DNA of 45,000 nt. Origin: Daphnia carinata (lineage: Eukaryota; Arthropoda; Branchiopoda; Diplostraca; Daphniidae). Positions 34,995 through 44,287 of this stretch are shown here, piece after piece. Both the position numbers and the translations under genes were made by a program. Positions within the stretch are counted from its first letter, which is position 1. Each line of letters opens with the position of its first letter. Where the stretch lies: assembly GCF_022539665.2 (NCBI RefSeq), contig NW_026712524.1, positions 1-45,000 of the forward strand. The letters are read 5' to 3'. The notes beneath the pieces are model-generated. The model was not told the origin of the DNA and did not search any database. It worked only from the letters and a program-made list of their open reading frames with translations.

Positions 34995-35016
34995 GATTTC
35001 GTGGCGCAATGGTAGC
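34995..35016 (+). pseudogene. tRNA-Trp 5' part, split by the BEL element
   Basis: GATTTCGTGGCGCAATGGTAGC is the acceptor 5' strand and D-arm of tRNA-Trp. Its last five bases GTAGC are repeated at 43962-43966, where the gene resumes. The insertion falls in the D-loop/D-stem, within the A box. Confidence 0.95.
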
Positions 35017-35190
35017 TTTGAGGAATGCCCCTTGGCCGGGCGTTCTCAAGTGCCGGAGTCTGCCGGCTCAGCGTAAAGTAGTGGCTTGGGACCTCTGAAT
35101 CCCAGCGTAATAGCCGCGTCACGTCTGGGCAGCCGGTGGGGGACCGTGCTCCGATGACTTGGCGCGTCGGAATCGCGACGAGACTGTCTG

Positions 35191-35347
35191 GACGGATCTC
35201 ACCGTCAAACGATCTAAAACTATGAGGCCGGGACAAGGCGCGGCCAATATGACTTGGCGGTGCTGGACCGTGTTAAGACCGGCAGGACGGATCTCACCAT
35301 CCAATGATCTCAAATACGGGGCCGAGATAAGGCCCGGCCAATATGAC
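35191..35347. repeat. Imperfect 62-bp direct repeat inside the LTR
   Basis: GACGGATCTCACC...CGGCCAATATGAC occurs at 35191-35253 and again at 35286-35347, and correspondingly in the right LTR at 42904-42966 and 42999-43060. The copies differ at roughly a dozen sites. It lies downstream of the probable transcription start in element sense. Confidence 0.85.
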
Positions 35348-35693
35348 GGACACAAATGACAATCGCTAGATTACTTGTAATCCTTGGCGTTGAATGCCCC
35401 CGGGTCGAATGGATCTTCGGGTGAAGCGACGGCAAAACAGGATCCAATCCGGATGAGACAAGGTTCCCACGAGCAACTTCGTTGGAGCCGTCGAGGAAAG
35501 AGTCGGACAAACGAAGAGGGCTGACGGGCGGATGCAGCTTATCACGGCCGGGCAGAATTTGACGGCCAGTGGTGACGGGCAGCGAAACAGGTGATATAAA
35601 CCAGATTTGATAGTAGTTACCAGCAGGAAAATGAAGAGCCGACTCCGGGGGCTTCGGTGAAACTTGTGTGTATTTACTCGGCTGAAAACCAGC

Positions 35694-35702
35694 CTTTATA
35701 TA
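35694..35702 (-). promoter_or_regulatory. TATA box in the 3' LTR
   Basis: The element strand reads TATATAAAG within GAGTATATAAAGGCTGG. Transcription would start roughly 25-30 bp downstream, near 35665. A copy in the 3' LTR could drive RNA outward into the split tRNA-Trp and iMet region. Confidence 0.6.
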
Positions 35703-36117
35703 CTCAACATTTACAAAACACCGTTGACTAATATATACAATAAACATACATAAGTTTAAACGCTGGAGTAGATGTCACCGGTGTTCCGTCACCCGTTTTA
35801 GCCGCAGTATCCTCCACTTCCTCCAACCTCGAACTCCCCTCCACCGACCCTCCGTCGGTCCCTTCATCGCCAACACCCTCCTTACTCTGGGCTAAAACAG
35901 GCTCCAGTCACGATGGTTTTTGGTGTTGACTTATGAGAGCGGTCGGTAGAGACCGCCTCACATAGCTGTAAAAGACGTCAAGTGCTTTCAATAATATGCT
36001 ACCGGCTTCCGACCTTCTGTGTCAAGGATTCGCCGAGCAAATCGTTCTAACTCCCGTTTATCTTCCGTCTTCTACCGTCTACCGGTATGTCATTTCCATT
36101 GGCCGGGAACTTCTTGG

Positions 36118-36375
36118 TTAGTTCCCGCTTAGCGTTGGACTTACCACGGCTACCGACTCTTCGGTGCCGAGTGCCCGGGCTTCTGTTGCCCTTCCGTCTA
36201 TCCCTTTGCTGTCCCTTCGGATTGCTTCAGACGTCGGAATTTCCGACACTCCCCCCGTTGGACCCTCGTCCAACTCAGAGTCTGAGCTGTCCGTTATGTC
36301 TCCGTCTTGGAACGGTAGGACATTTCTATGATCATCGTCTATCGTCCTGCTTCTAGCTCTAGCGGGTATAGACAT
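36118..36375 (-). pseudogene. Pol C-terminal tail running into the 3' LTR
   Basis: 85 residues from 36375: an acidic stretch DGDITDSSDSELDEGPTGG upstream of the LTR border, then residues coded by the LTR itself. It is in a different frame from the DUF5641-like piece, which it overlaps by about 37 bp, so a further frame change would be needed to append it. No known fold. Confidence 0.4.
36249..36257 (-). other. Polypurine tract of the BEL element
   Basis: The element strand reads GGGGGGAG immediately before the 3' LTR start TGTCGG. This is the expected position of the plus-strand primer. Confidence 0.8.
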
Positions 36376-36710
36376 TTAATGTCCCTGTATATTGGCTTCG
36401 ATCCTTTGCCTTTCACCTTATCGGCAACTAATACTGCGACTCTTCTAAATTTGTTATCCGAACCGGGGTACAATTTAGCTACTCTGCCTACTTTCCACTT
36501 CGTTCTCTTAGATTTCTCATCGTGTATAAGTACCACCTGGCCGACTTCAACCTGCTTCGTTCTACCCGGTGTCGGGCAATGGAACTTCTCCAGGTCTGCC
36601 ACATATTCCTTATAGAAGTCTTCCCACCATCCTGCTAGTAGGTTCCTCCTTATTCTCTCTCTCTTGGTTAAGGGTATTCTGTCCGAATACTCTCTTTCTT
36701 CATCGTCCAC
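36339..36710 (-). pseudogene. Pol C-terminal DUF5641-like domain
   Basis: 123 residues. RRNLLAGWWEDFYKEYVADL, VEVGQVVLIHDE, WKVGRVAKLYPGSDNKFRRVAVLVA match the domain that follows the integrase in BEL/Pao polyproteins (W..ef...yl..L, vG.vVlv.d...p...W..grv....pg.d...R.v.v). It is in a different frame from the integrase piece (overlap 36668-36710), so one frameshift separates them. By family it would be the tail of the integrase. Confidence 0.85.
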
Positions 36711-37663
36711 CGGGTGTTTCTGATTTTGTCTGCTAGTACCGTCTGGAACAAATCATATTCCAGACATTCGTTCCCATACGTTTTATATAGTAATCTTTTC
36801 ACTGTCTGGACCATTCTTTCCCAGAACCCGCCCCACCAAGGGGAGAGGCTTGGGGAGAATCGCCACTTGACATTCAGGTCTACCAGAGTGTTATATATCT
36901 TCTCACTCTTGTAGGCCGCTCTCAAATACTTGGCGGCTTGCGTAAACGTTCTAGCGTTGTCTGAATACATGGCTTTCGGCACCCCTCTCCTTGCAAAAAA
37001 CCTTCTCAGGGCAAAGATGCAGGTCGTCGCTTCTTGGTCTGTAGTCATTTCTAAGTGCACGGCTCTTGTTACCGCACACGTAAAGAGACAAATGTAAGCT
37101 TTCGCTTGCCCGGTTCTTGCTAAGAGCCTTATCGGGAAGGGTCCCGCAAAGTCAATCCCCGTCACGTTGAACGGGTTTGCCATCTGCAGTCTGTCTACTG
37201 GTAGAGGTGCCGGTACCTCGTTGAACGGTCTCGAGTCTAATTTCTGACACCTCATGCACCTCTTTAACTCTTTCTTTATCGTCTGTCTCAGTTTTGGGAT
37301 CCAAAACGTTCGCCGTACCTCCACCATCGTCGTGCTTACTCCAGTGTGCAGTAACCGTTCATGCGTCTGCTCTATGAGTTTGCCTGTCAGATAGTGGTTC
37401 TCTGGCAATAGGATTACCGCTTCTCTACCGTTAAGCCGCAACCAGTTTTCTTGGCGGCCGTAACACCTGATCAGCCCGTTTCTCTCGTCCCAGGCTAATC
37501 CCAATTTTCTCAGTTTATCATTTTTCCAGGACTTTTTCTCTTTTATGGCTTCTCTTTCCTCTTTGTATGCGTCAATTTGCATCGCTCGCCATAAATCTAA
37601 CTCTGCTTGCTCTACTTCTTCTACTGCGAGAATGTTGAACCGTTTCTTGTCGGTTCCAACCAA
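36668..37663 (-). pseudogene. Pol: integrase (zinc-binding and catalytic core)
   Basis: 331 residues. The HHCC zinc-binding module is H-ERLL-H ... C-MR-C around residues 100-142. The rve catalytic core has aspartates in TGIDFAGPF and YSDNARTF and the glutamate in GGFWERMVQTVKRLL, with about 46 residues between the second D and E. All three catalytic acids are present. The N-terminal end overlaps the preceding Pol frame by 43 bp in another frame. The join needs a -1 shift, and no canonical slippery heptamer is seen there, so a one-base deletion is more likely than programmed frameshifting. Role: inserts the DNA copy into the host genome. Confidence 0.93.
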
Positions 37664-40600
37664 TACTTCTGCCAGCGGTGTTCGGGGTTCGGCTGTCCCT
37701 TGAACCTCTTCACCGCTCTTTTCACTGTCGCCCAGATCCTAATTATCGTACGCAGCGAACTATAGTTCTCGTACCACTCTTTTCCTTTTGACGTCGAAAT
37801 ATTACATTGCGTTATCTCTTTGATTTTTTCCTCTTTCTTGATTTCTTCCGTACAATCCTGTTCCACCTGGGCTGGATTCTTCGGCCACATCTCTTTTTTG
37901 TTCAGCCACTCTGGACCTGACCACCAATCTTTCTTATGGTTCAGCTGGCTCACTGAAGCCCCTCTCGAGGCTATATCTGCCGGGTTCTGAACTCCCGGGC
38001 AGTGCCTTATCGACTCTATATTGATCTTCTCCCTGATTTCTGTCACTCGGTTGTGAACGAACTGTTTCCACCGGCCCGACTCGCCTTTCATCCACCAGTA
38101 GGCTATCGCCGAGTCCGTCCACAACGTCTTCTCAAACGATCGTCCAAGGGACTTTTCGATGTATTCCCCCAGCCTTACTGCCAGCAAATTGCTGAGTAGC
38201 TCTAACCTGGGGGTCGATACTGATTTCTTGGGGTCCGGTGCTACCCGGGTTTTGCTGCATAACAGCTTTGTCTCTTTTCCGTTCTCCAAATATGCGGCTA
38301 CACTGTATGCGTCGTCACTCGCGTCGCAAAACAAATGTGGTCTCGGTGAATGGATCTCTCCAGTCCACCGTCCCAGCTTTGTGTTCTTGAGGTCCGACAA
38401 ACTCTTAATGAATGTCTCCCAGTGCGGCATTATGCTTGCCGATACTGGCTCATCCCAGCCTGTTTTATCTATCCAGACCTTCTGCATGATAATCTTTGCT
38501 ACCACCGTTACCGGTGATATCAATCCCAGCGGGTCGAAGACCTTCAGCGCAAGGCTGAACAACTTCCTTTTCGTCGGCCTTTTGCTCACCTCTTCGGCCT
38601 CTTCTATTATCTTCTCGGGCTTGAACCGAAACGAGTCCGTCTCCGGATCCCACGTTACTCCCAGCGCCTTAACTGCTTTTTCTGTATTATCTCCCTTCGT
38701 TATTTCTTTCTTTTGGAACTGTAACGCGTGCAGCTGTTCCCTGAGTGCCACGCTATTTGTCGTCCACTTCCTAAGTTCCATCTTGGCCGAATTAAATATC
38801 TTCTGTGCTTGCGTTATCGCTTCGATTGCTTGGGGGACGCTACTCGCTCCCCCCAACCAATCATCCACATATAACTGCGAGCTCAATTTACCCACCAGCT
38901 CTGGGTATTCATCTCTATGCTCATCCAAGCATTTTAATATAACCGCTCTTAGAATAAACGGGCTACTCGAGAGTCCGAAAGGCACTCTCCTCCACCTGTA
39001 TTCTATCCATTCTGAGTTATCATCTTTCGGGTCTTTTATCCATAGAAATCGGACTATCTGTCCGTGTTCTTCCTGTATTCCTATCTGTAGGAATGCTTGC
39101 GTGATGTCCGCCATCCACGCTATCTCGTTCTGCCTAAATCTGAGCAGCACCGCCAAGAGTTCCGGGTTCAGGTTCGGCCCGGTCTCCAACAGATCATTCA
39201 GGCTAGGCCTATTCTGCTGGTGGGCCGAACCGTCAAACACCGGTCTAATCTTGGTGGTTGCCGCTTCCGTTTTTATCACCGGTCTGTGCGGCAAATACGT
39301 ACATGCTCCCGTGTAATTCTTATCTGCTGCCTCTATGTAGCCTTTCTCGAGGTATTGTCGAAAAACTTCATTGTAGGCCACTTTGTCCTCCCGTTTCATT
39401 TTTCTCAATAGCCCTGTCAATCTGACCGAGGCTATGTTTTTGTTGGTCTCCATCGACCTTCTGTTATTTTTAAACGGGAACAGAACCTCATATCTGCCCG
39501 TTTGATCTTTCTTTATAGTCTCCTGATAGTTTTTCAGGAACCCCCGGTCCTCTAGCTCTTGGGGCGTAACTCCCATGTGTTCCAAGGCCCAGAATTCCTT
39601 GAAGTCTACCATCACTCTTTTTCCGTCGGCCTGTGTAACTATGTTTGCCGACACTTCTCTCGGATTTCCTGCTGAGGGTGCTCCAAAAATAATCCACCCC
39701 AGCTTGCTGGCACATGCCACCGAATCGTCTGGACCCTGTCTCGTCTGGTGTTTTAGAATTTGCCAATAATAGTCACATCCTATTATCATGTCAAATTCTG
39801 TTTTATTGTCGGGCCTGAAATGTCTTTCATCCGCGACCTTCTCTCCTTGTTCCGTCAAGATCTCTACCAGTCTTGACCGGACCTTTGAGGTTGCTTTTGC
39901 CACGTACTTTATCGCCGTAGCTTTAATTTTTATTTTTCCCTGTCTTTCAGGAACCATCCATATGCTATAGGTCTTTAGCACCGATCTTTCCGCTTGGTCT
40001 GATCCAAACGTGTTCACTCTTATCTCTCCTTCATCCTCTTCGTCCGCCTTTAACCGTCTGATCAGACTCTGTCGGATGAACGTTTTTTCGCTCCCCGAGT
40101 CTATCAGACCTAGCACTTTTATTTTTCTGTTATTCTTTCCTTGTAATACCGCCGTGAATGTGGGCAGTCCGATCGAAGTTGCCTGCGCACAATTCACATT
40201 GATATCTATCGTCACCGATCTGTTCACCGGTCTTTGCGGGGACTGCGATCTGATTGGCCCGTGTTGTCTTTGTCTTGATAGGCATAGCGATGGGCTATGA
40301 TCTATACTCCCACAATTCCTACACGGGACTCTGGCTACGCAGTTTTCCGTCCGATGCGATCTGCCGAGGCATTTCAAACACCGGTTTTCTCGCTCGCAGA
40401 GCGTTCGTCTGAACTGCGGGGTATTCACCATACACCTGTGGTGTATGTGATTCTGCTGACAAAAACAACAGGGTGTCATCCTACCTCCCCTCTCTTGAGG
40501 CTCCCTTCTTGGGCTATGTGGCTGGCTCACAGGATCTTCCTCCATCTCCCTAAGCCGTATCTCTCGATCAAGCTCCTTGAGAATGGCTTCTAGTGTCGGT

Positions 40601-40779
40601 TGATCCTCATCGAACCATTTGTCTCTCCACCATCTCGAGGTTAATGCTTTAGGCAATGCCTTCAACACATCTCCCGAGATGTATTCTCCATAGCCGCCCA
40701 TATCCACCTTGAGGTTCGTTAGGGCAGCTCTGGCGTTTGTCAGCCCGTCGAAGATTCTCTTTAACTGACTGGTTGTTGC
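37621..40779 (-). CDS. Pol: zinc knuckles, aspartic protease, reverse transcriptase, RNase H-like
   Basis: Open for over 1,050 codons after the TGA at 40780-40782; numbering here is from the GTG at 40707. Residues 80-142 hold a CC-x-C cluster and two CCHC knuckles (CLKCLGRSHRTENC, CRNCGSIDHSPSLC). Residues 203-205 are the protease triad DSG (VLGLIDSGSEKTF, DUF1758 type). The RT spans about 470-640, with MADITQAFLQI and the catalytic YVDD at 613-616. The Pao-type segment FDPLGLISPV and RNase H-like blocks LFCDASDDAYS, STPRLELL and WTDSAIAYWW follow. It ends near residue 1028. This is the normal BEL/Pao order. The frame is intact itself but cut off from Gag by TGA and from integrase by a frame change. 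Confidence 0.95.
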   Translation of the reverse strand, partial: ATTSQLKRIFDGLTNARAALTNLKVDMGGYGEYISGDVLKALPKALTSRWWRDKWFDEDQPTLEAILKELDREIRLREMEEDPVSQPHSPRREPQERGGRMTPCCFCQQNHIHHRCMVNTPQFRRTLCERENRCLKCLGRSHRTENCVARVPCRNCGSIDHSPSLCLSRQRQHGPIRSQSPQRPVNRSVTIDINVNCAQATSIGLPTFTAVLQGKNNRKIKVLGLIDSGSEKTFIRQSLIRRLKADEEDEGEIRVNTFGSDQAERSVLKTYSIWMVPERQGKIKIKATAIKYVAKATSKVRSRLVEILTEQGEKVADERHFRPDNKTEFDMIIGCDYYWQILKHQTRQGPDDSVACASKLGWIIFGAPSAGNPREVSANIVTQADGKRVMVDFKEFWALEHMGVTPQELEDRGFLKNYQETIKKDQTGRYEVLFPFKNNRRSMETNKNIASVRLTGLLRKMKREDKVAYNEVFRQYLEKGYIEAADKNYTGACTYLPHRPVIKTEAATTKIRPVFDGSAHQQNRPSLNDLLETGPNLNPELLAVLLRFRQNEIAWMADITQAFLQIGIQEEHGQIVRFLWIKDPKDDNSEWIEYRWRRVPFGLSSSPFILRAVILKCLDEHRDEYPELVGKLSSQLYVDDWLGGASSVPQAIEAITQAQKIFNSAKMELRKWTTNSVALREQLHALQFQKKEITKGDNTEKAVKALGVTWDPETDSFRFKPEKIIEEAEEVSKRPTKRKLFSLALKVFDPLGLISPVTVVAKIIMQKVWIDKTGWDEPVSASIMPHWETFIKSLSDLKNTKLGRWTGEIHSPRPHLFCDASDDAYSVAAYLENGKETKLLCSKTRVAPDPKKSVSTPRLELLSNLLAVRLGEYIEKSLGRSFEKTLWTDSAIAYWWMKGESGRWKQFVHNRVTEIREKINIESIRHCPGVQNPADIASRGASVSQLNHKKDWWSGPEWLNKKEMWPKNPAQVEQDCTEEIKKEEKIKEITQCNISTSKGKEWYENYSSLRTIIRIWATVKRAVKRFKGQPNPEHRWQKYWLEPTRNGSTFSQ

Positions 40780-40782
40780 TCA
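40780..40782 (-). other. In-frame TGA between Gag and Pol
   Basis: The stop sits inside the region that normally continues the Gag domain, and both sides are in the same frame. The next codon is GCA (context TGAGCA). It is either a nonsense mutation, consistent with CpG decay, or a readthrough site. Confidence 0.7.
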
Positions 40783-41859
40783 GTCTCCCAGTCTTACGGC
40801 TACGAGACTTTTCAGTTCGTTTACGTAGTGGGCCTTTAACTTTTCTGTATCCCCGAATCTTTTTTCCAATTTCAGCATTGCTTCCTGGTATTGGTTTTCG
40901 TCAAAGTGTATATGTGATATCAATTCTGCGGCCTTGCCTTTCAGGCTTATCCGCAGATATTGAAATTTTTCCACCTCTGTTAATCTCGGATCGGCGTCGT
41001 ACGCCGTCCACATAGCTCTCCATCCCTTCCATGCTGTGATCTCTCCGTTAAACGTCGGTAGAGGCAGCGCTGTTCTGTTTACTGGCGATTGGGTTTCGCT
41101 TTTTTTGTATTTTTCTCTTAATTTTTTCATCTTCTCTCTCAATTTGTCCTCTATTTCTCTGTCACCCGCCTTCTCGGCTGCCGTAGAGATTGCGGCAAGC
41201 TTTTCATTTAACGCCACGATGGCCACCCATCGAGCTTCGGCTTTGTCTATGTATTTCTGTCTACTTTCGGCGTCGGCTTCCGCCAACGCTATGCTGTCTT
41301 TCAGTTCCCTTTTTATCAGTGCCCGATCTTCAAGCAACTCTTCCCGCGTGCCTATCGGGGAGTCCGCCCTTGACGAAGCCCGTAACGGCTCTTGTCGTCT
41401 TATCGGGCTGTCCTCTAGGCCGGGCAAGCTATCTTCGATCGTTCTCTCCACGATTGATCTTATTTCTGCTCTCACTCCCTCTACTATCTCCGGGATTTGT
41501 TCCTTCATTGAGAAGCTTTCTTTTGCACGTTCAATCAATTTCGCTGCAGAGTTCAGCGCTTTATTACTTCTTCCGTCTATCTCTTTTACTAACTCCGTGA
41601 TTGCGGCCAATTTTGACTCTAAGTCTTCCAGGTCTTCAATCTTTTTCTCCATTGCCATCATTTTTATGCTTGTGTCTGTCATGAATCTTTCGATTGTTTT
41701 TTCTGCGACCTCGACCCTCTTGTGCAACATAGAGTGGTACGAATCGCCGGACTTGAAAATTTTTTCGAGTTTTTCCTCGATGATCGACAATCTCTCATCT
41801 AGGCTCATCTCGTCTTGGTCTGTAACCGCTTGTCTCGTTCTCCTGGTCGGAACTGACAT
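40780..41859 (-). CDS. Gag (DUF1759-type) of the BEL element
   Basis: 359 residues from ATG at 41859. The first 140 residues are rich in heptad-like helices (DERLSIIEEKLEKIF, MAMEKKIEDLEDLESKL), and a second coiled stretch lies at about 175-250. From residue 267 comes the DUF1759 signature LPTFNGEITAWKGWRAMWTA, with KFQYLRISLKGKAAELISHI following. It forms the particle core in this family. The C-terminal part of the domain is cut by TGA at 40780-40782, after which the same frame continues with Gag-like sequence (KRIFDGLTNARAAL) into Pol. Gag and Pol are therefore one frame separated by a single stop. Confidence 0.92.
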   Translation of the reverse strand: MSVPTRRTRQAVTDQDEMSLDERLSIIEEKLEKIFKSGDSYHSMLHKRVEVAEKTIERFMTDTSIKMMAMEKKIEDLEDLESKLAAITELVKEIDGRSNKALNSAAKLIERAKESFSMKEQIPEIVEGVRAEIRSIVERTIEDSLPGLEDSPIRRQEPLRASSRADSPIGTREELLEDRALIKRELKDSIALAEADAESRQKYIDKAEARWVAIVALNEKLAAISTAAEKAGDREIEDKLREKMKKLREKYKKSETQSPVNRTALPLPTFNGEITAWKGWRAMWTAYDADPRLTEVEKFQYLRISLKGKAAELISHIHFDENQYQEAMLKLEKRFGDTEKLKAHYVNELKSLVAVRLGD

Positions 41860-41960
41860 TCTTGTGTTATTATATGTGTTTTTTTTTATAGTGGTAGAGA
41901 TATATATATATTTTTTTTTATTTATTTAACGAAAAAATTTTTATAACAATATCGACAATT

Positions 41961-42677
41961 TTAATCAAGCACTGGGGACTTTAAAATCTCGTCTTCAGAG
42001 GAAGATGCGATTCCTGTTTTTGCCAGTCGCTTTGATAGTTGTCTGCTCAACCGTTCTTCGGGTGAAGATTTCTTCCAACTCCGTGGTATCCCTGATGTAG
42101 ACCTTGCTTTCTTCGCTTGGGGTGTCTCTTTTGAGGTTCCAGCGGCGAGGTCTCTAATTTCTTGGCTCAACACCGTGGGGGTCGGTGGTGGGCCCGGTAT
42201 CTGGAATGTGGCGGGCGGCAATTCTTTGACACCGCGCGCTCATTCCAATATCTGCTCCCTTTTCTGGAGCTCTTCTTTATCGCGTCTCAGCTTGCTCGTC
42301 TCCAGCAGGAATCTGGCGTGTTCTTCGGCACGTTCTGCTGCCTTTTGTGCCGCTGCTATTACCGAGGAGTGCGACTCTTGGACTTTGGTGAGGGCAGCTA
42401 GCTGCTCCCTCTCCTGCACGTTCAAAAACTGGGCTGGCGAGTCCAAAGTCGGAGTGATCGGTCGTGTGTAAGGGTTTGGCCGACTCTTTTTCTCCACCGG
42501 TCTCTTGGCGCGTTGTTCAGGGAAGGGCTCCGGGATGCGAAGTCTCCTGAACACACCTTTCGGGATGGTTTCTTCTAGCTCTTTCCAGAGTTCGTAAGAG
42601 CGAGCCTCCGTATCTAGGAGGTGCTGGAATCTGGAATACACCGCCTGCTGGTGCTGCTGATGTATGCTGTCCGACAC
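41961..42677 (-). CDS. Extra ORF upstream of Gag, interrupted by one TGA
   Basis: One frame from ATG at 42677 to TAA at 41961, 238 codons, with a TGA at 42240-42242 followed by GCG. The first part (145 residues) is helical and charged (ESHSSVIAAAQKAAERAEEHARFLLETSKLRRDKEELQKRE), probably coiled coil. The second part (86 residues after its first ATG) is proline-rich, then basic (WKKSSPEERLSRQLSKRLAKTG) with an acidic end. It resembles no domain I know. BEL/Pao elements usually begin directly with Gag, so a separate leading ORF is unusual. 101 bp separate it from the Gag start, in another frame. It may be a capsid-like accessory or RNA-binding protein; this is a guess from composition only. Confidence 0.5.
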
Positions 42678-42711
42678 TGTTATGGAATGTACGGGCAGAT
42701 TTTTGTTATTA

Positions 42712-42728
42712 TTTTGTTCGCAGGACCA
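42712..42728 (-). other. Primer-binding region of the BEL element
   Basis: One base after the 5' LTR end the element strand reads TGGTCCTGCGAAC. It starts with the TGG expected opposite a tRNA CCA end. The tRNA partner was not identified; none of the tRNAs in this window has a complementary 3' end. Confidence 0.6.
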
Positions 42729-42729
42729 A

Positions 42730-43961
42730 TTTGAGGAATGCCCCTTGGCCGGGCGTTCTCCAGTGCCGGAGTCTGCCGGCTCAGCGTAAAGTAGTGGCTT
42801 GGGACCTCTGAATCCCAGCGTAATAGCCGTGTCACGTCTGGGCAGCCGGTGGGGGACCGTGCTCCGATGACTTGGCGCGTCGGAATCGCGACGAGACTGT
42901 CTGGACGGATCTCACCGTCAAACGATCTAAAACTATGAGGCCGGGACAAGGCGCGGCCAATATGACTTGGCGGTGCTGGACCGTGTTAAGACCGGCAGGA
43001 CGGATCTCACCATCCAATGATCTCAAATACGGGGCCGAGATAAGGCCCGGCCAATATGACGGACACAAATGACAATCGCTAGATTACTTGTAATCCTTGG
43101 CGTTGAATGCCCCCGGGTCGAATGGATCTTCGGGTGAAGCGACGGCAAAACAGGATCCAATCCGGATGAGACAAGGTTCCCACGAGCAACTTCGTTGGAG
43201 CCGTCGAGGAAAGAGTCGGACAAACGAAGAGGGCTGACGGGCGGATGCAGCTTATCACGGCCGGGCAGAATTTGACGGCCAGTGGTGACGGGCAGCGAAA
43301 CAGGTGATATAAACCAGATTTGATAGTAGTTACCAGCAGGAAAATGAAGAGCCGACTCCGGGGGCTTCGGTGAAACTTGTGTGTATTTACTCGGCTGAAA
43401 ACCAGCCTTTATATACTCAACATTTACAAAACACCGTTGACTAATATATACAATAAACATACATAAGTTTAAACGCTGGAGTAGATGTCACCGGTGTTCC
43501 GTCACCCGTTTTAGCCGCAGTATCCTCCACTTCCTCCAACCTCGAACTCCCCTCCACCGACCCTCCGTCGGTCCCTTCATCGCCAACACCCTCCTTACTC
43601 TGGGCTAAAACAGGCTCCAGTCACGATGGTTTTTGGTGTTGACTTATGAGAGCGGTCGGTAGAGACCGCCTCACATAGCTGTAAAAGACGTCAAGTGCTT
43701 TCAATAATATGCTACCGGCTTCCGACCTTCTGTGTCAAGGATTCGCCGAGCAAATCGTTCTAACTCCCGTTTATCTTCCGTCTTCTACCGTCTACCGGTA
43801 TGTCATTTCCATTGGCCGGGAACTTCTTGGTTAGTTCCCGCTTAGCGTTGGACTTACCCCGGCTACCGACTCTTCGGTGCCGAGTGCCCGGGCTTCTGTT
43901 GCCCTTCCGTCTATCCCTTTGCTGTCCCTTCGGATTGCTTCAGACGTCGGAATTTCCGACA
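42730..43961 (-). repeat. BEL 5' LTR
   Basis: 1,232 bp; the element transcript would start here. TATATAAAG lies at 43407-43415 (minus strand). Its outer end TGTCGGAAATTCC abuts GTAGC of tRNA-Trp at 43962. Confidence 0.96.
43407..43415 (-). promoter_or_regulatory. TATA box in the 5' LTR
   Basis: TATATAAAG on the element strand, the likely core promoter for the genomic RNA, about 700 bp upstream of the first ORF. Confidence 0.65.
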
Positions 43962-44015
43962 GTAGCGCGCCTGACTCCAGATCAGGAGGTTGCGTGTTCA
44001 ATTCACGTCGAGGTC
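43962..44015 (+). pseudogene. tRNA-Trp 3' part, split by the BEL element
   Basis: Starts with the second copy of the target duplication GTAGC and continues with anticodon stem CCTGA/TCAGG, loop CTCCAGA (CCA anticodon), T-arm GCGTG TTCAATT CACGT and acceptor CGAGGTC. With 34995-35016 it makes up one full tRNA-Trp that no longer has a continuous A box and 5' end. A T5 terminator (44032-44036) remains downstream. Confidence 0.95.
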
Positions 44016-44269
44016 AAACGGTTTATACTGGTTTTTGTTCATGAATATATGCTGCAACGAAAAACGAGGCAGACAAGTCTAGGTAAATGCTACTCATATT
44101 TAAAGGGCGTGAAAAAACACTTGACTACATACATTGATTAATACTTTTACTGTAAATTGCATATTAAAATGCGCAAGCAGTTGGGAGTTTAATACTATTC
44201 AGAGACGAGAATCTTGCCAATTCTATGTCTGGAATGCCCCGCGGTTCACGAATGTGATGACGTAACGGT

Positions 44270-44287
44270 TAGTTAATCGATTAACTA
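44270..44287. promoter_or_regulatory. 18-bp perfect palindrome, second copy
   Basis: Identical to 34438-34455, although the flanking unit has diverged at several other sites. Confidence 0.5.

Larger units (their letters stand above)
35017..36248 (-). repeat. BEL 3' LTR
   Basis: 1,232 bp, element-sense start TGTCGGAAATTCC and end CCTCAAA. It differs from the other LTR at the three positions I found (35048 A for C, 35116 C for T, 36146 A for C, all plus-strand). It contains an imperfect direct repeat of about 62 bp (35191-35253 and 35286-35347) in its last third and the TATA box at 35694-35702. Open frames seen on either strand inside it recur in the other LTR and are not taken as genes. Confidence 0.96.
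35017..43961 (-). mobile_element. BEL/Pao LTR retrotransposon, 8,945 bp, inserted in tRNA-Trp
   Basis: Reads right to left: 5' LTR (42730-43961), primer-binding region, an unusual extra ORF, Gag, Pol (zinc knuckles, aspartic protease, RT, RNase H-like, integrase), a polypurine tract and 3' LTR (35017-36248). The order protease-RT-RNase H-integrase, DUF1759-type Gag and DUF5641-type C-terminus are diagnostic of BEL/Pao. Both LTRs are 1,232 bp, and a 5-bp duplication GTAGC flanks the element. The frame is interrupted by two TGA codons and three frame changes. This copy therefore may need proteins from elsewhere despite its young LTRs. Confidence 0.97.

Noticed and set aside
35310-35747. 145-residue and other open frames in the LTRs, seen twice (35310-35747 and 43023-43460)
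   Set aside because: They are in LTR sequence, duplicated because the LTR is. They have no known domain and overlap the TATA region.
37600-37700. Programmed -1 frameshift between Pol and integrase
   Set aside because: The junction would need a -1 shift, but I see no canonical slippery heptamer or downstream stem there. A simple deletion is the easier explanation.
38159-39316. 385-residue open frame on the plus strand opposite Pol
   Set aside because: Antisense shadow of the RT/RNase H frame, with no motif of its own. The same applies to the 297-residue frame opposite Gag at 41036-41929.
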